Notes: generated by a model not told the origin, from the letters alone. Shown: positions 46,674 through 60,966, counted from the stretch's first letter. The stretch: 64,000 nt of DNA from Actinostola sp. cb2023 (GCA_033675265.1 JAUJYZ010000228.1:98501-162500); one strand, 5' to 3'. Made by a program: numbers and translations.

Positions 46674-49600
46674 GTCCCCGAGTGGTAAATGGTTTTGCAT
46701 GCTTGGGCTACCTGTATCACTGTCAACAAAAAAGGCTAGCTACGTCCCTGAGTGGTAAATGGTTTTGCATGCTCGGGCTACCTGTATCACTGTCAACAAA
46801 AAAGGCTAGCTACGTCCCTGAGTGGTAAATGGTTTTGCATGCTCGGGCTACCTGTATCACTGTCAACAAAAAAGGCTAGCTACGTCCCTGAGTGGTAAAT
46901 GGTTTTGCATGCTCAGGCTACCTGTATCACTGTCAACAAAAATGGCTAGCTACGTCCCTGAGTGGTAAATGGTTTTGATGGTTGGGGTTGCTGTATCACT
47001 GTCAACAAAAAAAGCTAGCTACGTCCCTGAGTGGTAAATGGTTTTGCATGCTCGGGCTACCTGTATCACTGTCAACAAAAAAGGCTAGCTACGTCCCTGA
47101 GTGGTAAATGGTTTTGCATGCTCAGGCTACCTGTATCACTGTCAACAAAAATGGCTAGCTACGTCCCTGAGTGGTAAATGGTTTTGATGGTTGGGGTTGC
47201 TGTATCACTGTCAACAAAAAAAGCTAGCTACGTCCCTGAGTGGTAAATGGTTTTGCATACTCGGGCTACCTGTATCACTGTCAACAAAAAAGGCTAGCTA
47301 CGTCCCCGAGTGGTAAATGGTTTTGCATGCTCGGGCTACCTGTATCACTGTCAACAAAAAAGGCTAGCTAAAAAGGCTAGCTACGTCCCGAGTGGTAAAT
47401 GGTTTTCCATGCTCGGACTACCTGTATCACTGTCAACAAAAAAGGCTAGCTACGCCCCTGAGTGGTAAATGGTTTTGCATGCTCGGGCTAGCTGTATCAC
47501 TGTCAACAAAAAAGGCTAGCTACGTCCCTGAGTGGTAAATGGTTTTGCATGCTCGGGCTACCTGTATCACTGTCAACAAAAAAGGCTAGCTACGTCCCTG
47601 AGTGGTAAATGGTTTTGCATGCTCAGGCTACCTGTATCACTGTCAACAAAAAAGGCTAGCTACGTCCCTGAGTGGTAAATGGTTTTGCATGCTCGGGCTA
47701 CCTGTATCACTGTCAACAAAAAAGACTAGCTACGTCCCCGAGTGGTAAATGGTTTTGCATGCTCGGGCTACCTGTATCACTGTCAACAAAAAAGGCTAGC
47801 TACGCCCCTGAGTGGTAAATGGTTTTGCATGCTCGAGCTAGCTGTATCACTGTCAACAAAAAAGGCTAGCTACATCCCCGAGTGATAAATGGTTTTGCAT
47901 GCTCAGGCTACCTGTATCACTGTCAACAAAAAAGGCTAGCTACGTCCCTGAGTGGTAAATGGTTTTTGATGTTGGGGTTGCTGTATCACTGTCAACAAAA
48001 AAAGCTAGCTACGTCCCTGAGTGGTAAATGGTTTTGCATGCTCGGGCTACCTGTATCACTGTCAACAAAAAAGGCTAGCTACGTCCCCGAGTGGTAAATG
48101 GTTTTGCATGCTCGAGCTAGCTGTATCACTGTCAACAAAAAAGGCTAGCTACGTCCCCGAGTGATAAATGGTTTTGCATGCTCGGGCTACCTGTATCACT
48201 GTCAACAAAAAAGGCTATAGCTACGCCCCTGAGTGGTAAATGGTTTTGCAGCTGCTCGGGCTAGCTGTATCACTGTCAACAAAAAAGGCTAGCTACGTCC
48301 CTGAGTGGTAAATGGTTTTGCATGCTCGGGCTACCTGTATCACTGTCAACAAAAAAGGCTAGCTACGTCCCTGAGTGGTAAATGGTTTTGCATGCTCAGG
48401 CTACCTGTATCACTGTCAACAAAAAAGGCTAGCTACGCCCCTGAGTGGTAAATGGTTTTGCATGCTCGAGCTAGCTGTATCACTGTCAACAAAAAAGGCT
48501 AGCTACATCCCCGAGTGATAAATGGTTTTGCATGCTCGGGCTACCTGTATCACTGTCAACAAAAAAGGCTAGCTACGTCCCCGAGTGGTAAATAGTTTTG
48601 CATGCTCGGGCTACCTGTATCACTGTCAACAAAAAAGGCTAGCTACGTCCCCGAGTGGTAAATGTTTTTGCATGCTTGGGCTACCTGTATCACTGTCAAC
48701 AAAAAAGGCTAGCTACGTCCCGAGTGGTAAATGGTTTTGCATGCTCGGGCTACCTGTATCACTGTCAACAAAAATGGCTAGCTACGTCCCTGAGTGGTAA
48801 ATGGTTTTGATGGTTGGGGTTGCTGTATCACTGTCAACAAAAAAGCTAGCTACGTCCCTGAGTGGTAAATGGTTTTGCATGCTCGGGCTACCTGTATCAC
48901 TGTCAACAAAAAAGGCTAGCTACGTCTCCGAGTGGTAAATGGTTTTGCATGCTCGGGCTACCTGTATCACTGTCAACAAAAAAGGCTAGCTACGCCCCTG
49001 AGTGGTAAATGGTTTTGCATGCTCGGACTACCTGTATCACTGTCAACAAAAAAGGCTAGCTACGTCCCGAGTGGTAAATGGTTTTGCATGCTCAGGCTAC
49101 CTGTATCACTGTCAACAAAAAAGGCTAGCTACGTCCCTGAGTGGTAAATGGTTTTGATGGTTGGGGTTGCTGTATCACTGTCAACAAAAAAAGCTAGCTA
49201 CGTCCCTGAGTGGTAAATGGTTTTGCATGCTCAGGCTACCTGTATCACTGTCAACAAAAAAGGCTAGCTACGCCCCTGAGTGGTAAATGGTTTTGCATGC
49301 TCGAGCTAGCTGTATCACTGTCAACAAAAAAGGCTAGCTACATCCCCGAGTGATAAATGGTTTTGCATGCTCGGGCTACCTGTATCACTGTCAACAAAAA
49401 AGGCTAGCTACGTCCCCGAGTGGTAAATAGTTTTGCATGCTCGGGCTACCTGTATCACTGTCAACAAAAAAGGCTAGCTACGTCCCCGAGTGGTAAATGT
49501 TTTTGCATGCTTGGGCTACCTGTATCACTGTCAACAAAAAAGGCTAGCTACGTCCCTGAGTGGTAAATGGTTTTGCATGCTCGGGCTACCTGTATCACTG

Positions 49601-52600
49601 TCAACAAAAAAGGCTAGCTACGTCCCTGAGTGGTAAATGGTTTTGCATGCTCAGGCTACCTGTATCACTGTCAACAAAAATGGCTAGCTACGTCCCTGAG
49701 TGGTAAATGGTTTTGATGGTTGGGGTTGCTGTATCACTGTCAACAAAAAAAGCTAGCTACGTCCCTGAGTGGTAAATGGTTTTGCATGCTCGGGCTACCT
49801 GTATCACTGTCAACAAAAAAGGCTAGCTACGTCTCCGAGTGGTAAATGGTTTTGCATGCTCGGGCTACCTGTATCACTGTCAACAAAAAAGGCTAGCTAC
49901 GCCCCTGAGTGGTAAATGGGTTTTGCATGCTCGGACTACCTGTATCACTGTCAACAAAAAAGGCTAGCTACGTCCCCGAGTGGTAAATGGTTTTGCATGC
50001 TCAGGCTACCTGTATCACTGTCAACAAAAAAGGCTAGCTACGTCCCTGAGTGGTAAATGGTTTTGATGGTTGGGGTTGCTGTATCACTGTCAACAAAAAA
50101 AGCTAGCTACGTCCCTGAGTGGTAAATGGTTTTGCATGCTCGGGCTACCTGTATCACTGTCAACAAAAAAGGCTAGCTACGTCCCCGAGTGGTAAATGGT
50201 TTTGCATGCTCGAGCTAGCTGTATCACTGTCAACAAAAAAGGCTAGCTACGTCCCCGAGTGATAAATGGTTTTGCATGCTCGGGCTACCTGTATCACTGT
50301 CAACAAAAAAGGCTATAGCTACGCCCCTGAGTGGTAAATGGTTTTGCATGCTCGGGCTAGCTGTATCACTGTCAACAAAAAAGGCTAGCTACGTCCCTGA
50401 GTGGTAAATGGTTTTGCATGCTCGGGCTACCTGTATCACTGTCAACAAAAAAGGCTAGCTACGTCCCTGAGTGGTAAATGGTTTTGCATGCTCAGGCTAC
50501 CTGTATCACTGTCAACAAAAAAGGCTAGCTACGCCCCTGAGTGGTAAATGGTTTTGCATGCTCGAGCTAGCTGTATCACTGTCAACAAAAAAGGCTAGCT
50601 ACATCCCCGAGTGATAAATGGTTTTGCATGCTCGGGCTACCTGTATCACTGTCAACAAAAAAGGCTAGCTACGTCCCCGAGTGGTAAATAGTTTTGCATG
50701 CTCGGGCTACCTGTATCACTGTCAACAAAAAAAGGCTAGCTACGTCCCCGAGTGGTAAATGTTTTTGCATGCTTGGGCTACCTGTATCACTGTCAACAAA
50801 AAAGGCTAGCTACGTCCCTGAGTGGTAAATGGTTTTGCATGCTCGGGCTACCTGTATCACTGTCAACAAAAAAGGCTAGCTACGTCCCTGAGTGGTAAAT
50901 GGTTTTGCATGCTCAGGCTACCTGTATCACTGTCAACAAAAATGGCTAGCTACGTCCCTGAGTGGTAAATGGTTTTGATGGTTGGGGTTGCTGTATCACT
51001 GTCAACAAAAAAAGCTAGCTACGTCCCTGAGTGGTAAATGGTTTTGCATACTCGGGCTACCTGTATCACTGTCAACAAAAAAGGCTAGCTACGTCTCCGA
51101 GTGGTAAATGGTTTTGCATGCTCGGGCTACCTGTATCACTGTCAACAAAAAAGGCTAGCTAAAAAGGCTAGCTACATCCCCGAGTGGTAAATGGTTTTCC
51201 ATGCTCGGACTACCTGTATCACTGTCAACAAAAAAGGCTAGCTACGTCCCCGAGTGGTAAATGGTTTTGCATGCTCGGGCTACCTGTATCACTGTCAACA
51301 AAAAAGGCTAGCTACGTCACTGAGTGGTAAATGGTTTTGCATGCTCAGGCTACCTGTATCGTTGTCAACAAAAAAGGCTAGCTACGTCCCCGAGTGGTAA
51401 ATGGTTTTGCATGCTCGGGCTACCTGTATCACTGTCAACAAAAAAGGCTAGCTACGTCCCCGAGTGGTAAATGGTTTTGCATGCTCGGGCTACCTGTATC
51501 ACTGTCAACAAAAAAGGCTAGCTACGTCCCCGAGTGGTAAATGGTTTTGCATGCTCGGGCTACCTGTATCACTGTCAACAAAAAAGGCTAGCTACGTCCC
51601 TGAGTGGTAAATGGTTTTGCATGCTCAGGCTACCTGTATCACTGTCAACAAAAAAGGCTAGCTACGACCCCGAGTGGTAAATGGTTTTGCATGCTCGGGC
51701 TACCTGTATCACTGTCAACAAAAAAGGCTAGCTACGTCCCCGAGTGGTAAATGGTTTTGCATGCTCGGGCTACCTGTATCACTGTCAACAAAAAAGGCTA
51801 GCTACGTCACTGAGTGGTAAATGGGTTTTGCATGCTCAGGCTACCTGTATCGTTGTCAACAAAAAAGGCTAGCTACGTCCCGAGTGGTAAATGGTTTTGC
51901 ATGCTCGGGCTACCTGTATCACTGTCAACAAAAAAGGCTAGCTACGTCCCCGAGTGGTAAATGGTTTTGCATGCTCGGGCTACCTGTATCACTGTCAACA
52001 AAAAAGGCTAGCTACGTCCCCGAGTGGTAAATGGTTTTGCATGCTCGGGCTACCTGTATCACTGTCAACAAAAAAGGCTAGCTACGTCCCTGAGTGGTAA
52101 ATGGTTTTGCATGCTCAGGCTACCTGTATCACTGTCAACAAAAAAGGCTAGCTACGACCCCGAGTGGTAAATGGTTTTGCATGCTCGGGCTACCTGTATC
52201 ACTGTCAACAAAAAAGGCTATAGCTACGTCACTGAGTGGTAAATGGGTTTTGCATGCTCAGGCTACCTGTATCACTGTCAACAAAAAAGGCTAGCTACGT
52301 CCCCGAGTGGTAAATGGTTTTGCATGCTCGGGCTACCTTTATCACTGTCAACAAAAAAGGCTATAGCTACGCCCCTGAGTGGTAAATGGTTTTGATGGTT
52401 GGGGTTGCTGTATCACTGTCAACAAAAAAAGCTAGCTACGTCCCTGAGTGGTAAATGGTTTTGCATGCTCGGGCTACCCAGTATCACTGTCAACAAAAAA
52501 AGGCTAGCTACGTCCCCGAGTGGTAAATGGTTTTGCATCCTCGGGCTACCTGTATCACTGTCAACAAAAAAGGCTAGCTACGTTCCCGAGTGATAAATTG

Positions 52601-55600
52601 TTTTGCATGCTCGGGCTACCTGTATCACTGTCAACAAAAAAGGCTAGCTACGTCCCTGAGTGGTAAATGGTTTTGCATGCTCGGGCTACCTGTATCACTG
52701 TCAACAAAAAAGACTAGCTACGTCCCCGAGTGGTAAATGGTTTTGCATGCTCGGGCTACCTGTATCACTGTCAAAAAAAAGGCTAGCTACGCCCCTGAGT
52801 GGTAAATGGTTTTGCATGCTCGAGCTAGCTGTATCACTGTCAACAAAAAAGGCTAGCTACATCCCCGAGTGATAAATGGTTTTGCATGCTCGGGCTACCT
52901 GTATCACTGTCAAACAAAAAAGGCTAGCTACGTCCCCGAGTGGTAAATAGTTTTGCATGCTCGGGCTACCTGTATCACTGTCAACAAAAAAGGCTAGCTA
53001 CGTCCCCGAGTGGTAAATGGTTTTGCATGCTTGGGCTACCTGTATCACTGTCAACAAAAAAGGCTAGCTACGTCCCTGAGTGGTAAATGGTTTTGCATGC
53101 TCGGGCTACCTGTATCACTGTCAACAAAAAAGGCTAGCTACGTCCCTGAGTGGTAAATGGTTTTGCATGCTCAGGCTACCTGTATCACTGTCAACAAAAA
53201 TGGCTAGCTACGTCCCTGAGTGGTAAATGGTTTTGATGGTTGGGGTTGCTGTATCACTGTCAACAAAAAAAGCTAGCTACGTCCCTGAGTGGTAAATGGT
53301 TTTGCATACTCGGGCTACCTGTATCACTGTCAACAAAAAAGGCTAGCTACGTCTCCGAGTGGTAAATGGTTTTGCATGCTCGGGCTACCTGTATCACTGT
53401 CAACAAAAAAGGCTAGCTAAAAAGGCTAGCTACGTCCCCGAGTGGTAAATGGTTTTCCATGCTCGGACTACCTGTATCACTGTCAACAAAAAAGGCTAGC
53501 TACGTCCCCGAGTGGTAAATGGTTTTGCATGCTCGGGCTACCTGTATCACTGTCAACAAAAAAGGCTAGCTACGTCACTGAGTGGTAAATGGTTTTGCAT
53601 GCTCAGGCTACCTGTATCATTGTCAACAAAAAAGGCTAGCTACGTCCCCGAGTGGTAAATGGTTTTGCATGCTCGGGCTACCTGTATCACTGTCAACAAA
53701 AAAGGCTAGCTACGTCCCCGAGTGGTAAATGGTTTTGCATGCTCGGGCTACCTGTATCACTGTCAACAAAAAAGGCTAGCTACGTCCCCGAGTGGTAAAT
53801 GGTTTTGCATGCTCGGGCTACCTGTATCACTGTCAACAAAAAAGGCTAGCTACGTCCCTGAGTGGTAAATGGTTTTGCATGCTCAGGCTACCTGTATCAC
53901 TGTCAACAAAAAAGGCTAGCTACGTCCCCGAGTGGTAAATGGTTTTGCATGCTCGGGCTACCTGTATCACTCTCAACAAAAAAGGCTATAGCTACGTCAC
54001 TGAGTGGTAAATGGTTTTGCATGCTCAGGCTACCTGTATCACTGTCAACAAAAAAGGCTAGCTACGTCCCCGAGTGGTAAATGGTTTTGCATGCTCGGGC
54101 TACCTTTATCACTGTCAACAAAAAAGGCTATAGCTACGCCCCTGAGTGGTAAATGGTTTTGATGGTTGGGGTTTGCTGTATCACTGTCAACAAAAAAAGC
54201 TAGCTACGTCCCTGAGTGGTAAATGGTTTTGCATGCTCGGGCTACCCAGTATCACTGTCAACTGAAAAAAAGGCTAGCTACGTCCCGAGTGGTAAATGGT
54301 TTTGCATCCTCGGGCTACCTGTATCACTGTCAACAAAAAAGGCTAGCTACGTCCCTGAGTGGTAAATGGTTTTGGTATGCTCGAGCTAGCTGTATCACTG
54401 TCAACAAAAAAGGCTAGCTACGTTCCCGAGTGATAAATTGTTTTGCATGCTCGGGCTACCTGTATCACTGTCACAAAAAAGGCTAGCTACGCCCCTGAGT
54501 GGTGAATGGTTTTGATGGTTGGGGTTGCTGTATCACTGTCAACAAAAAAAGCTAGCTACGTCCCTGAGTAGTAAATGGTTTTGCATGCTCGGGCTAGCTG
54601 TATCACTGTCAACAAAAAAGGCTAGCTATGTCCCTGAGTGGTAAATGGTTTTGCATGCTCGGGCTACCTGTATCGCTGTCAACAAAAAAGGCTAGCTATG
54701 TCCCCGAGTGGTAAATGGTTTAATTTGCATGCTCGGGCTACCTGTATCACTGTCAACAAAAAAGGCTAGCTACGTCCCTGAGTGGTAAATGGTTTTGCAT
54801 GCTCGGGCTACCTGTATCACTGTCAACAAAAAAGGCTAGCTGCGTCCCCGAGTGGTAAATGGTTTTGCATGCTCGGGCTACCTGTATCACTGTCAACAAA
54901 AAAGGCTAGCTACGTCCCTGAGTGGTAAATGGTTTTGCATGCTCAGGCTACCTGTATCACTGTCAACAAAAAAGGCTAGCTACGTCCCTGAGTGGTAAAT
55001 GGTTTGCATGCTCAGGCTACCTGTATCACTGTCAACAAAAAGGCTAGCTACGTCCCCGAGTGGTAAATGTTTTTGCATGCTCGGGCTACCTGTATCACTG
55101 TCAACAAAAAAAGGCTAGCTGCGTCCCCGAGTGGTAAATGGTTTTGCATGCTCGGGCTACCTGTATCACTGTCAAAAAAAAGGCTAGCTGCGTCCCCGAG
55201 TGGTAAATGGTTTTGCATGCTCGGGCTACCTGTATCACTGTCAACAAAAAAGGCTAGCTACGTCCCTGAGTGGTAAATGGTTTTGCATGCTCCGGCTACC
55301 TGTATCACTGTCAACAAAAAAGGCTAGCTACGTCCCTGAGTGGTAAATGGTTTTGCATGCTCTGGCTACCTGTATCACTGTCAACAAAAAAGGCTAGCTA
55401 CGTCCCCGAGTGGTAAATGGTGCGAGGAATAAAAAATACTTGCATGCTCGGGCTACCTGTATCACTGTCAACAAAAAAGGCTAGCTACGCCCCTGAGTGG
55501 TAAATGGTTTTGATGGTCGGGCTAGCTGTATCACTGTCAACAAAAAAGGCTAGCTACGTCCCTGAGTGGTAAATGGCTTTGCATGCTCAGGCTACCTGTA

Positions 55601-55618
55601 TCACTGTCAAGAAAAAAA
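46674..55618 (+). repeat. 70-bp satellite array, right block (about 127 units)
   Basis: This is the same family and orientation as 38925-43930. The GATGGTTGGGGTTG variant recurs near 46978, 47187, 47970, 48809, 49156, 49714, 50066, 50978, 52394, 53234, 54163, 54514 and 55512. A unit with a duplicated AAAAAGGCTAGCT recurs near 47365, 51165 and 53418, each time followed by the same TTTTCCATGCTCGGACTACC variant. Larger segments are thus duplicated. Toward 54200-55600 units become degenerate, with small insertions (for example near 55420), and the array ends near 55618. Confidence 0.97.
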
Positions 55619-56660
55619 GGTCCGATTTCGATTACCAGTTTCTGATATCGAACCCCCCCCCCCCTCCCCCCCCCCTGGGTCCGCCCCTGTTCATGCAGTC
55701 ATCATTCATAGTTATTATTGTCATCATTCAAAGTTATATTATTCTCATCAGTCTGGCATATCAATCAAAGGTATTTTAAAAATATTAATATTGTCATCAC
55801 TGCCATCATTCAGTTATTCAATTCATAGTTATTGTCATCACTGTCATCCTCTCAGTATTCTAAAATGTTAATATAATTGTCATCACAGTCATCATGCAGT
55901 CAAAGGTATATTATTGTCATCAGTTTTCCCCCACATACTGCTTTAATATTTTCTGAGGGTTGTTGTAAGGTTATAGGATTAGGGAGAGTCTGGATGGGAG
56001 GGCCGGGTCTATGTACATGTCAGTTGTCAGTCAAATATTTGGTCATCAGTCACATCGTTTTATGTCATCGGTGGTATAATGGTGTTTGCATCATTGTTGC
56101 CTTGCATTGTTCTCCTGAAGAAGAATAACAGGAACAAAATATATGCAACAAGCTCAGAGGACATGGTTTCTGAGCTTCCATTGTGTTGAATCCTCGTGCT
56201 CGCGCAAAAACGACCTAAACACGCATGCGCAGGAGGATCACATTTGATCCAGGCACAAGCCAACGGGTCGTGATGATACAATCAACCACCTTTATATAAT
56301 AATAATAATAGTAGTATTTTACGATGGAGCCTAATCGCCAAGGCGGTTTTCAGTAGGGCACTACATCATGACAACTCTTAACAGTCTCACAATTTAATGC
56401 GTCTTATCATTAATTCGGCAGAAATTCCTGCCTCAAATATTTCACTTTCACTTAAATAATTCAACTTTTAGCGATGCTTAAATAAAATATTTTCTATTTA
56501 CCTGTGTAACAAATTATTGATTTAGAATACCAATGAGTGTGGAGGGGGGGGGGGGGGGGGGGTTGTTAACCTCTATAGACCGTTCTTAATATGTTCAAGC
56601 AGGAGACCATTATATAATGGTCTCTTGGTTCAGGTTAAATTATTTCGTTATATATAAGGT
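55619..56660. other. Downstream flank of the START gene: C/G homopolymers and TCATCA-rich sequence
   Basis: A C-run near 55651-55674 and a G-run near 56543-56562 bracket a region rich in TCATCA and TTATTG. GAGACCATTATATAATGGTCTC at 56609-56630 is a perfect palindrome. This stretch would include the 3' untranslated region of the minus-strand gene that stops at 56661, but I see no decisive polyadenylation signal. No other gene is recognised. Confidence 0.45.
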
Positions 56661-59600
56661 TTACATGGGGGCGAGGTAGTTTCTGAGATATGCTATGCTC
56701 AGCGGTTGTCTCTTTGAGAGTAAGTCGATTAACCGCCATGGGAGAGTCGTGTTGCCGAGATGAACCTGAAACGAGTAACAAAATATGTAGACGTAAGAGG
56801 AAGAAAGGAAGGAATGAAGAAAGCAAAAAAGCAAGAAAGAAGGGAGGAAGAAAGCAAGAAAGGAATGAACGAACGAACGAAGAAGGAAGTAGGAGTAGGG
56901 AGGAAGCAAGAAAGGAATGAATGAAGAAAGGAAGAAAGAAAGAAGGAAGGTAGGAAGAAAGAAAGACAAAAAGGAATGAACGAACGAAGAGAGAGAGAGG
57001 GAGGGTAGAGAGGGAGTGAGTGAGGAAGGAAGGAAGGAAGGAAGGATGAAAGAAAGGAAGGAAGGTAGAAGGAAGGAAGGAAGGAAGGAAGGAAGGAAGG
57101 ACGAAAGAAAGGATGGAAGGAAGGAGTGAGGAAGGAAGGAAGGAAGAAAGGACGAAAGAAAGGATGGAGGGAGGGTAGAGAGGAAGAGGAGTGAAGGAAG
57201 GAAGGAAGGACGAAAGGAAGGATGGAGGGAAGAGAGGGAGTGAATGAGAAGAAGGAAGGACAAAAAGAAAGGATGGAGGGAGGGTAGAGAGGGAGGAGTG
57301 AGGAAGGAAGACGAAAGAAAGGATGAAGGATGGTAGAGAGGGAAGGAGGAGGAAGGAAGGAAGGACGAAAGAAAGGATGGAGGGAGGGTAGAGAGGGAAG
57401 GAGTGAGGAAGGAAGGAAGGAAGAAAGGACGAAAGAAAGGATGGAGGGATGGCAGAGAGGGAAGGAGTGAGGAAGAAGGACGAAAGAAGGATGGAGGGAG
57501 ATTAGAGAGGGAGAGAGGAAGGAAGGACGAAAGAAAGGATGAAAGGGTAGAGAGGTAGGGAATGAGGAAAGAAGGACGAAAGAAAGGATGGAGGGATGGT
57601 AGAGAGGGAAGGAGTGAGTAAGGAAGGAAGGAAGGACGAAACAAAGGGAGGGTAGAGAGGGAGGAGTGAGGAAGGACGAAAGGAAGGATGGAAGGAGGGT
57701 AGAGAGGGAGGGAATGAGGAAAGAAGGACGAAAGGAAGGATGGAGGGAGAGTAGAGAGGGAGGGAATGAGGAAGGAAGGATGGAGGGGGGTAGAGAGAGG
57801 GAGGGAGTGAGGAAGGAAGGACAAAAGGAAGGATGGAGGGAGAGTAGAGGGAGGGAGTGAGGAAGGACAAAAGGAATGATGGAGGGAGAGAAGACAGGGA
57901 GGGAGTGAGGAGAAAGGATGGAGGGAGGTAGAGAGGGAAGGAGTGAGGAAGGAAGGAGGATGGAGGGAGAGGAAGAGTGAATGAGGAAGGAAGGACGAAA
58001 GAAAGGATGGAGAAAGGGTAGAGAGGTAGGGAATGAGGAAAGAAAGACGAAAGAAAGGATGGAGGGATGGTAGAGAGGGGAGGAGTGAGTAAGGAAGGAA
58101 GGAAGGACGAAACAAAGGATGGAGGGAGGGTAGAGAGGGAAGGAGTGAGGAAGGACGAAAGGAAGGATGGAAGGAGGGTAGAGAGGGAGGGAATGAGGAA
58201 AGAAGGACGAAAGGAAGGATGGAGGGAGAGTAGAGAGGGAGGGAATGAGGAAGGAAGGATGGAGGGGGTAGAGAGGGAGGGAGTGAGGAAGGAAGGACAA
58301 AAGGAAGGATGGAGGGAGAGTAGACAGGGAGGGAGTGAGGAAGGACAAAAGGAATGATGGAGGGAGAGTAGACAGGGAGGGAGTGAGGAAGGACGAAAGG
58401 AAGGATGGAGGGGGTAGAGAGGGAGGGAATGAGGAAGGAAGGACAAAAGGAAGGATGGAGGGAGAGTAGACAGGGAGGGAGTGAGGAAGGACAAAAGGAA
58501 TGATGGAGGGAGAGTAGACAGGGAGGGAGTGAGGAAGGACGAAAGGAAGGATGGAGGGAGGGTAGAGAGGGAGGGAGTGAGGAAGGAAGGACAAAAGGAA
58601 GGATGGAGAGAGAGTAAACAGGGAGGGAGTGAGGAAGGACGAAAGGAAGGATGGAAGGAGGGTAGAGAGGCAGGGAATGAGGAAGGAAGGACGAAAGGAA
58701 GGATGGAGGGAGGGAGGGTAGATTAGGAGGAAGTGAGGAAGAAAGGAGGAAAGGATAAGATACCAAATCTTTACCTTGGTAATATACCATACAAGGGATC
58801 CTTTTTGACCATTTATTTCCAATGGTTCCACAATCCACCCACTTGACATTATCTGGTGAAAGCAATTCAGTAGGGAATCACAAAACAACAGTTTCGTACA
58901 AATGTGATGACCTTGATATCAATACAATTCAGGGCCTACTCAGCGGGGGAGGGGAGGTGGACATTTCTAAAGGTAGACCACCCTCCGTGCAAGAAAAAGT
59001 GGTCGCCTATGGGAGGTGGTCTCTCATGGGAGGTACTCCACGGGAAGCCCAAATTTAAGTAATGTTTAATCTCATATATTATTTTAATGGGGACACAAGA
59101 ACATCGATACATTGGTTAAGGTTTAAGCTGTCCCGACTTGGATACAGTTTTAAATGATTTTTTTGCATGATCTCCGAGGAAAAATTACAGAGAAATTCCC
59201 AGTTCGTACTCTCAAAAAGTGGTCGCGGTCTCCTACGAGAGGTGGACTCCTACGAGAGGTTACAAATATAGTGTTTTGACTGAGAGACAAAACGGTGCTT
59301 TGAGAAGCGGTCGCTCATTAGAGGTGGTCTCCTACGGGAGGTGGTCTCTCATGGAGGTTCAACTGTATGTTGATTTTCCATACCTGTGCTCTGATGATAC
59401 CACTAACTGGAGGCGCCTTTGAATGATCTATTGACTGTGAAGCCATGATGTATTTCTGACCCTGAAAAGTGAATGTGGAAATCATTCATTGAATCATATA
59501 GTAGAACCTCGCTGTTTCGACCTCGGTGATCTATCTCGACCAGGAATGGATGATGAAACCCCGCCATCTCGAACCATTCGAGATCTGCATCATCATCACC

Positions 59601-60966
59601 ACCATCACTACCATCATCACAATCCGCAATCATCATCACCACCATCACTACCATCATCATCACCACCATCACTACCATCACTACCATCGTCACAATCCAC
59701 AATCATCATCACCACCATCACTACCATCATCACAATCCACAATCATCATCACCACCATCACTACCATCATCAGCATCATCACCACCATCATCACTACCAT
59801 CACTACCATCGTCACAATCCACAATCATCATCACCACCATCACTACCATCATCACAATCCACAATCATCATCACCACCATCACTACCATCATCACAATCC
59901 ACAATCATCATCACCACCATCACTACCATCATCAGCATCATCACAATCACCATCATCATCACAATCCACAATCATCATCACCACCATCACTACCATCATC
60001 AGCATCATCACAATCACCATCATCATCATCATCATCACAATCACCATCATCATCACAATCCACAATCATCATCACCACCATCACTACCATCATCAGCATC
60101 ATCACAATCATCATCATCATCATCCTAATCCGTTTTTCATACCATTTAGATTTGTGCTTACAAGGTAAATTACGGAAGTTGCTTAACTGATCAGGTCTTC
60201 ATGTACAAAGCTGCACAAAAGTCCTGGCTATTGTTCTATTGTCGTTCTATGTATTGTTTTTACATATATAAAAAAAAACAGGACAATTTGTGCAGCTACA
60301 TGAAGACCTACACGCTTACCTCGATTCGTTCCTTTGTGACATAGCAGAAGTCACGTGAGTGAGTCACAAAGCACTGGGACGTCTCGTGAAGCATATACAC
60401 TGAAACAACACAATATTAGTACGTTTACATATGGTTGATGTTTCACTATATGCAGTTAAAACGGCGATGAAATGGAAAAGAGAGAAGGAAAGACGAATGA
60501 AAGAAACTAGAGAAGGGAAAGGGATAACGAGAAGGGAAGAAATGAATAAAAGTCGAAGTAAAAATATGAAACGATGGTATCAAAATGGGAACGAGAGAAT
60601 GAAGTAAGAATGGAAAGAAAGATGGTAAGGAAAGGGAAAAAGAACCGAAAAGGAAGGGTGCATGCCAGGTAGGTAGGTAGGGAATCGAGAGAAGGGAAGC
60701 GAGCAGGGTTATAAGGGAAGGGAAGATGAAAATAGTTCAACTCAACACGACAAAGTACCCACCGACTTTGAGCCCATCTTCCACGTGCTCGACAATATTA
60801 ATTTTCTGTGAATAAAAAATGAAATGAGAAAAGAACCTGGTTTAACATGTTGTTAGAGTACGTGCCTACCTTAAGCATATTATCGTAGATGTACCGAGAC
60901 AAAGGGTTGCGAACCGCTTCCCAGACAGTCATCGGTGATGCTTCTATGATGCCTCGACCCATGAAA
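56661..60966 (-). CDS. START gene exons: core and C-terminal part of the START domain
   Basis: Exon 60870-60966 gives FMGRGIIEASPMTVWEAVRN, the conserved E-x-x-x-x-x-V-W/F segment of START domains. Exon 60763-60805 (INIVEHVEDGLK) and exon 60320-60399 (MLHETSQCFVTHSRDFCYVT) contain the R-D-F/W block. Exons 59384-59461 and 58775-58852, each 78 nt, give SQSIDHSKAPPVSGIIRAQ and SGWIVEPLEINGQKGSLVWY. The last exon 56661-56765 gives LPWRLIDLLSKRQPLSIAYL, the C-terminal START helix that covers the pocket, then the stop. Confidence 0.87.

Noticed and set aside
38925..55618. Regularly spaced direct repeats that could suggest a CRISPR array
   Set aside because: The whole 70-bp unit is repeated, with no unique spacers, and the context is an animal genome. 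It is a satellite.
56661..58888. Minus-strand frames of more than 700 codons, rich in S, P, L and F
   Set aside because: They read a purine-rich intronic repeat that lacks stop codons. Only the two ends coincide with true START exons.
59489..60190. Histidine/serine-rich frames over CAT/CAC repeats
   Set aside because: They translate a trinucleotide-rich tandem repeat within an intron on the strand opposite to the gene.
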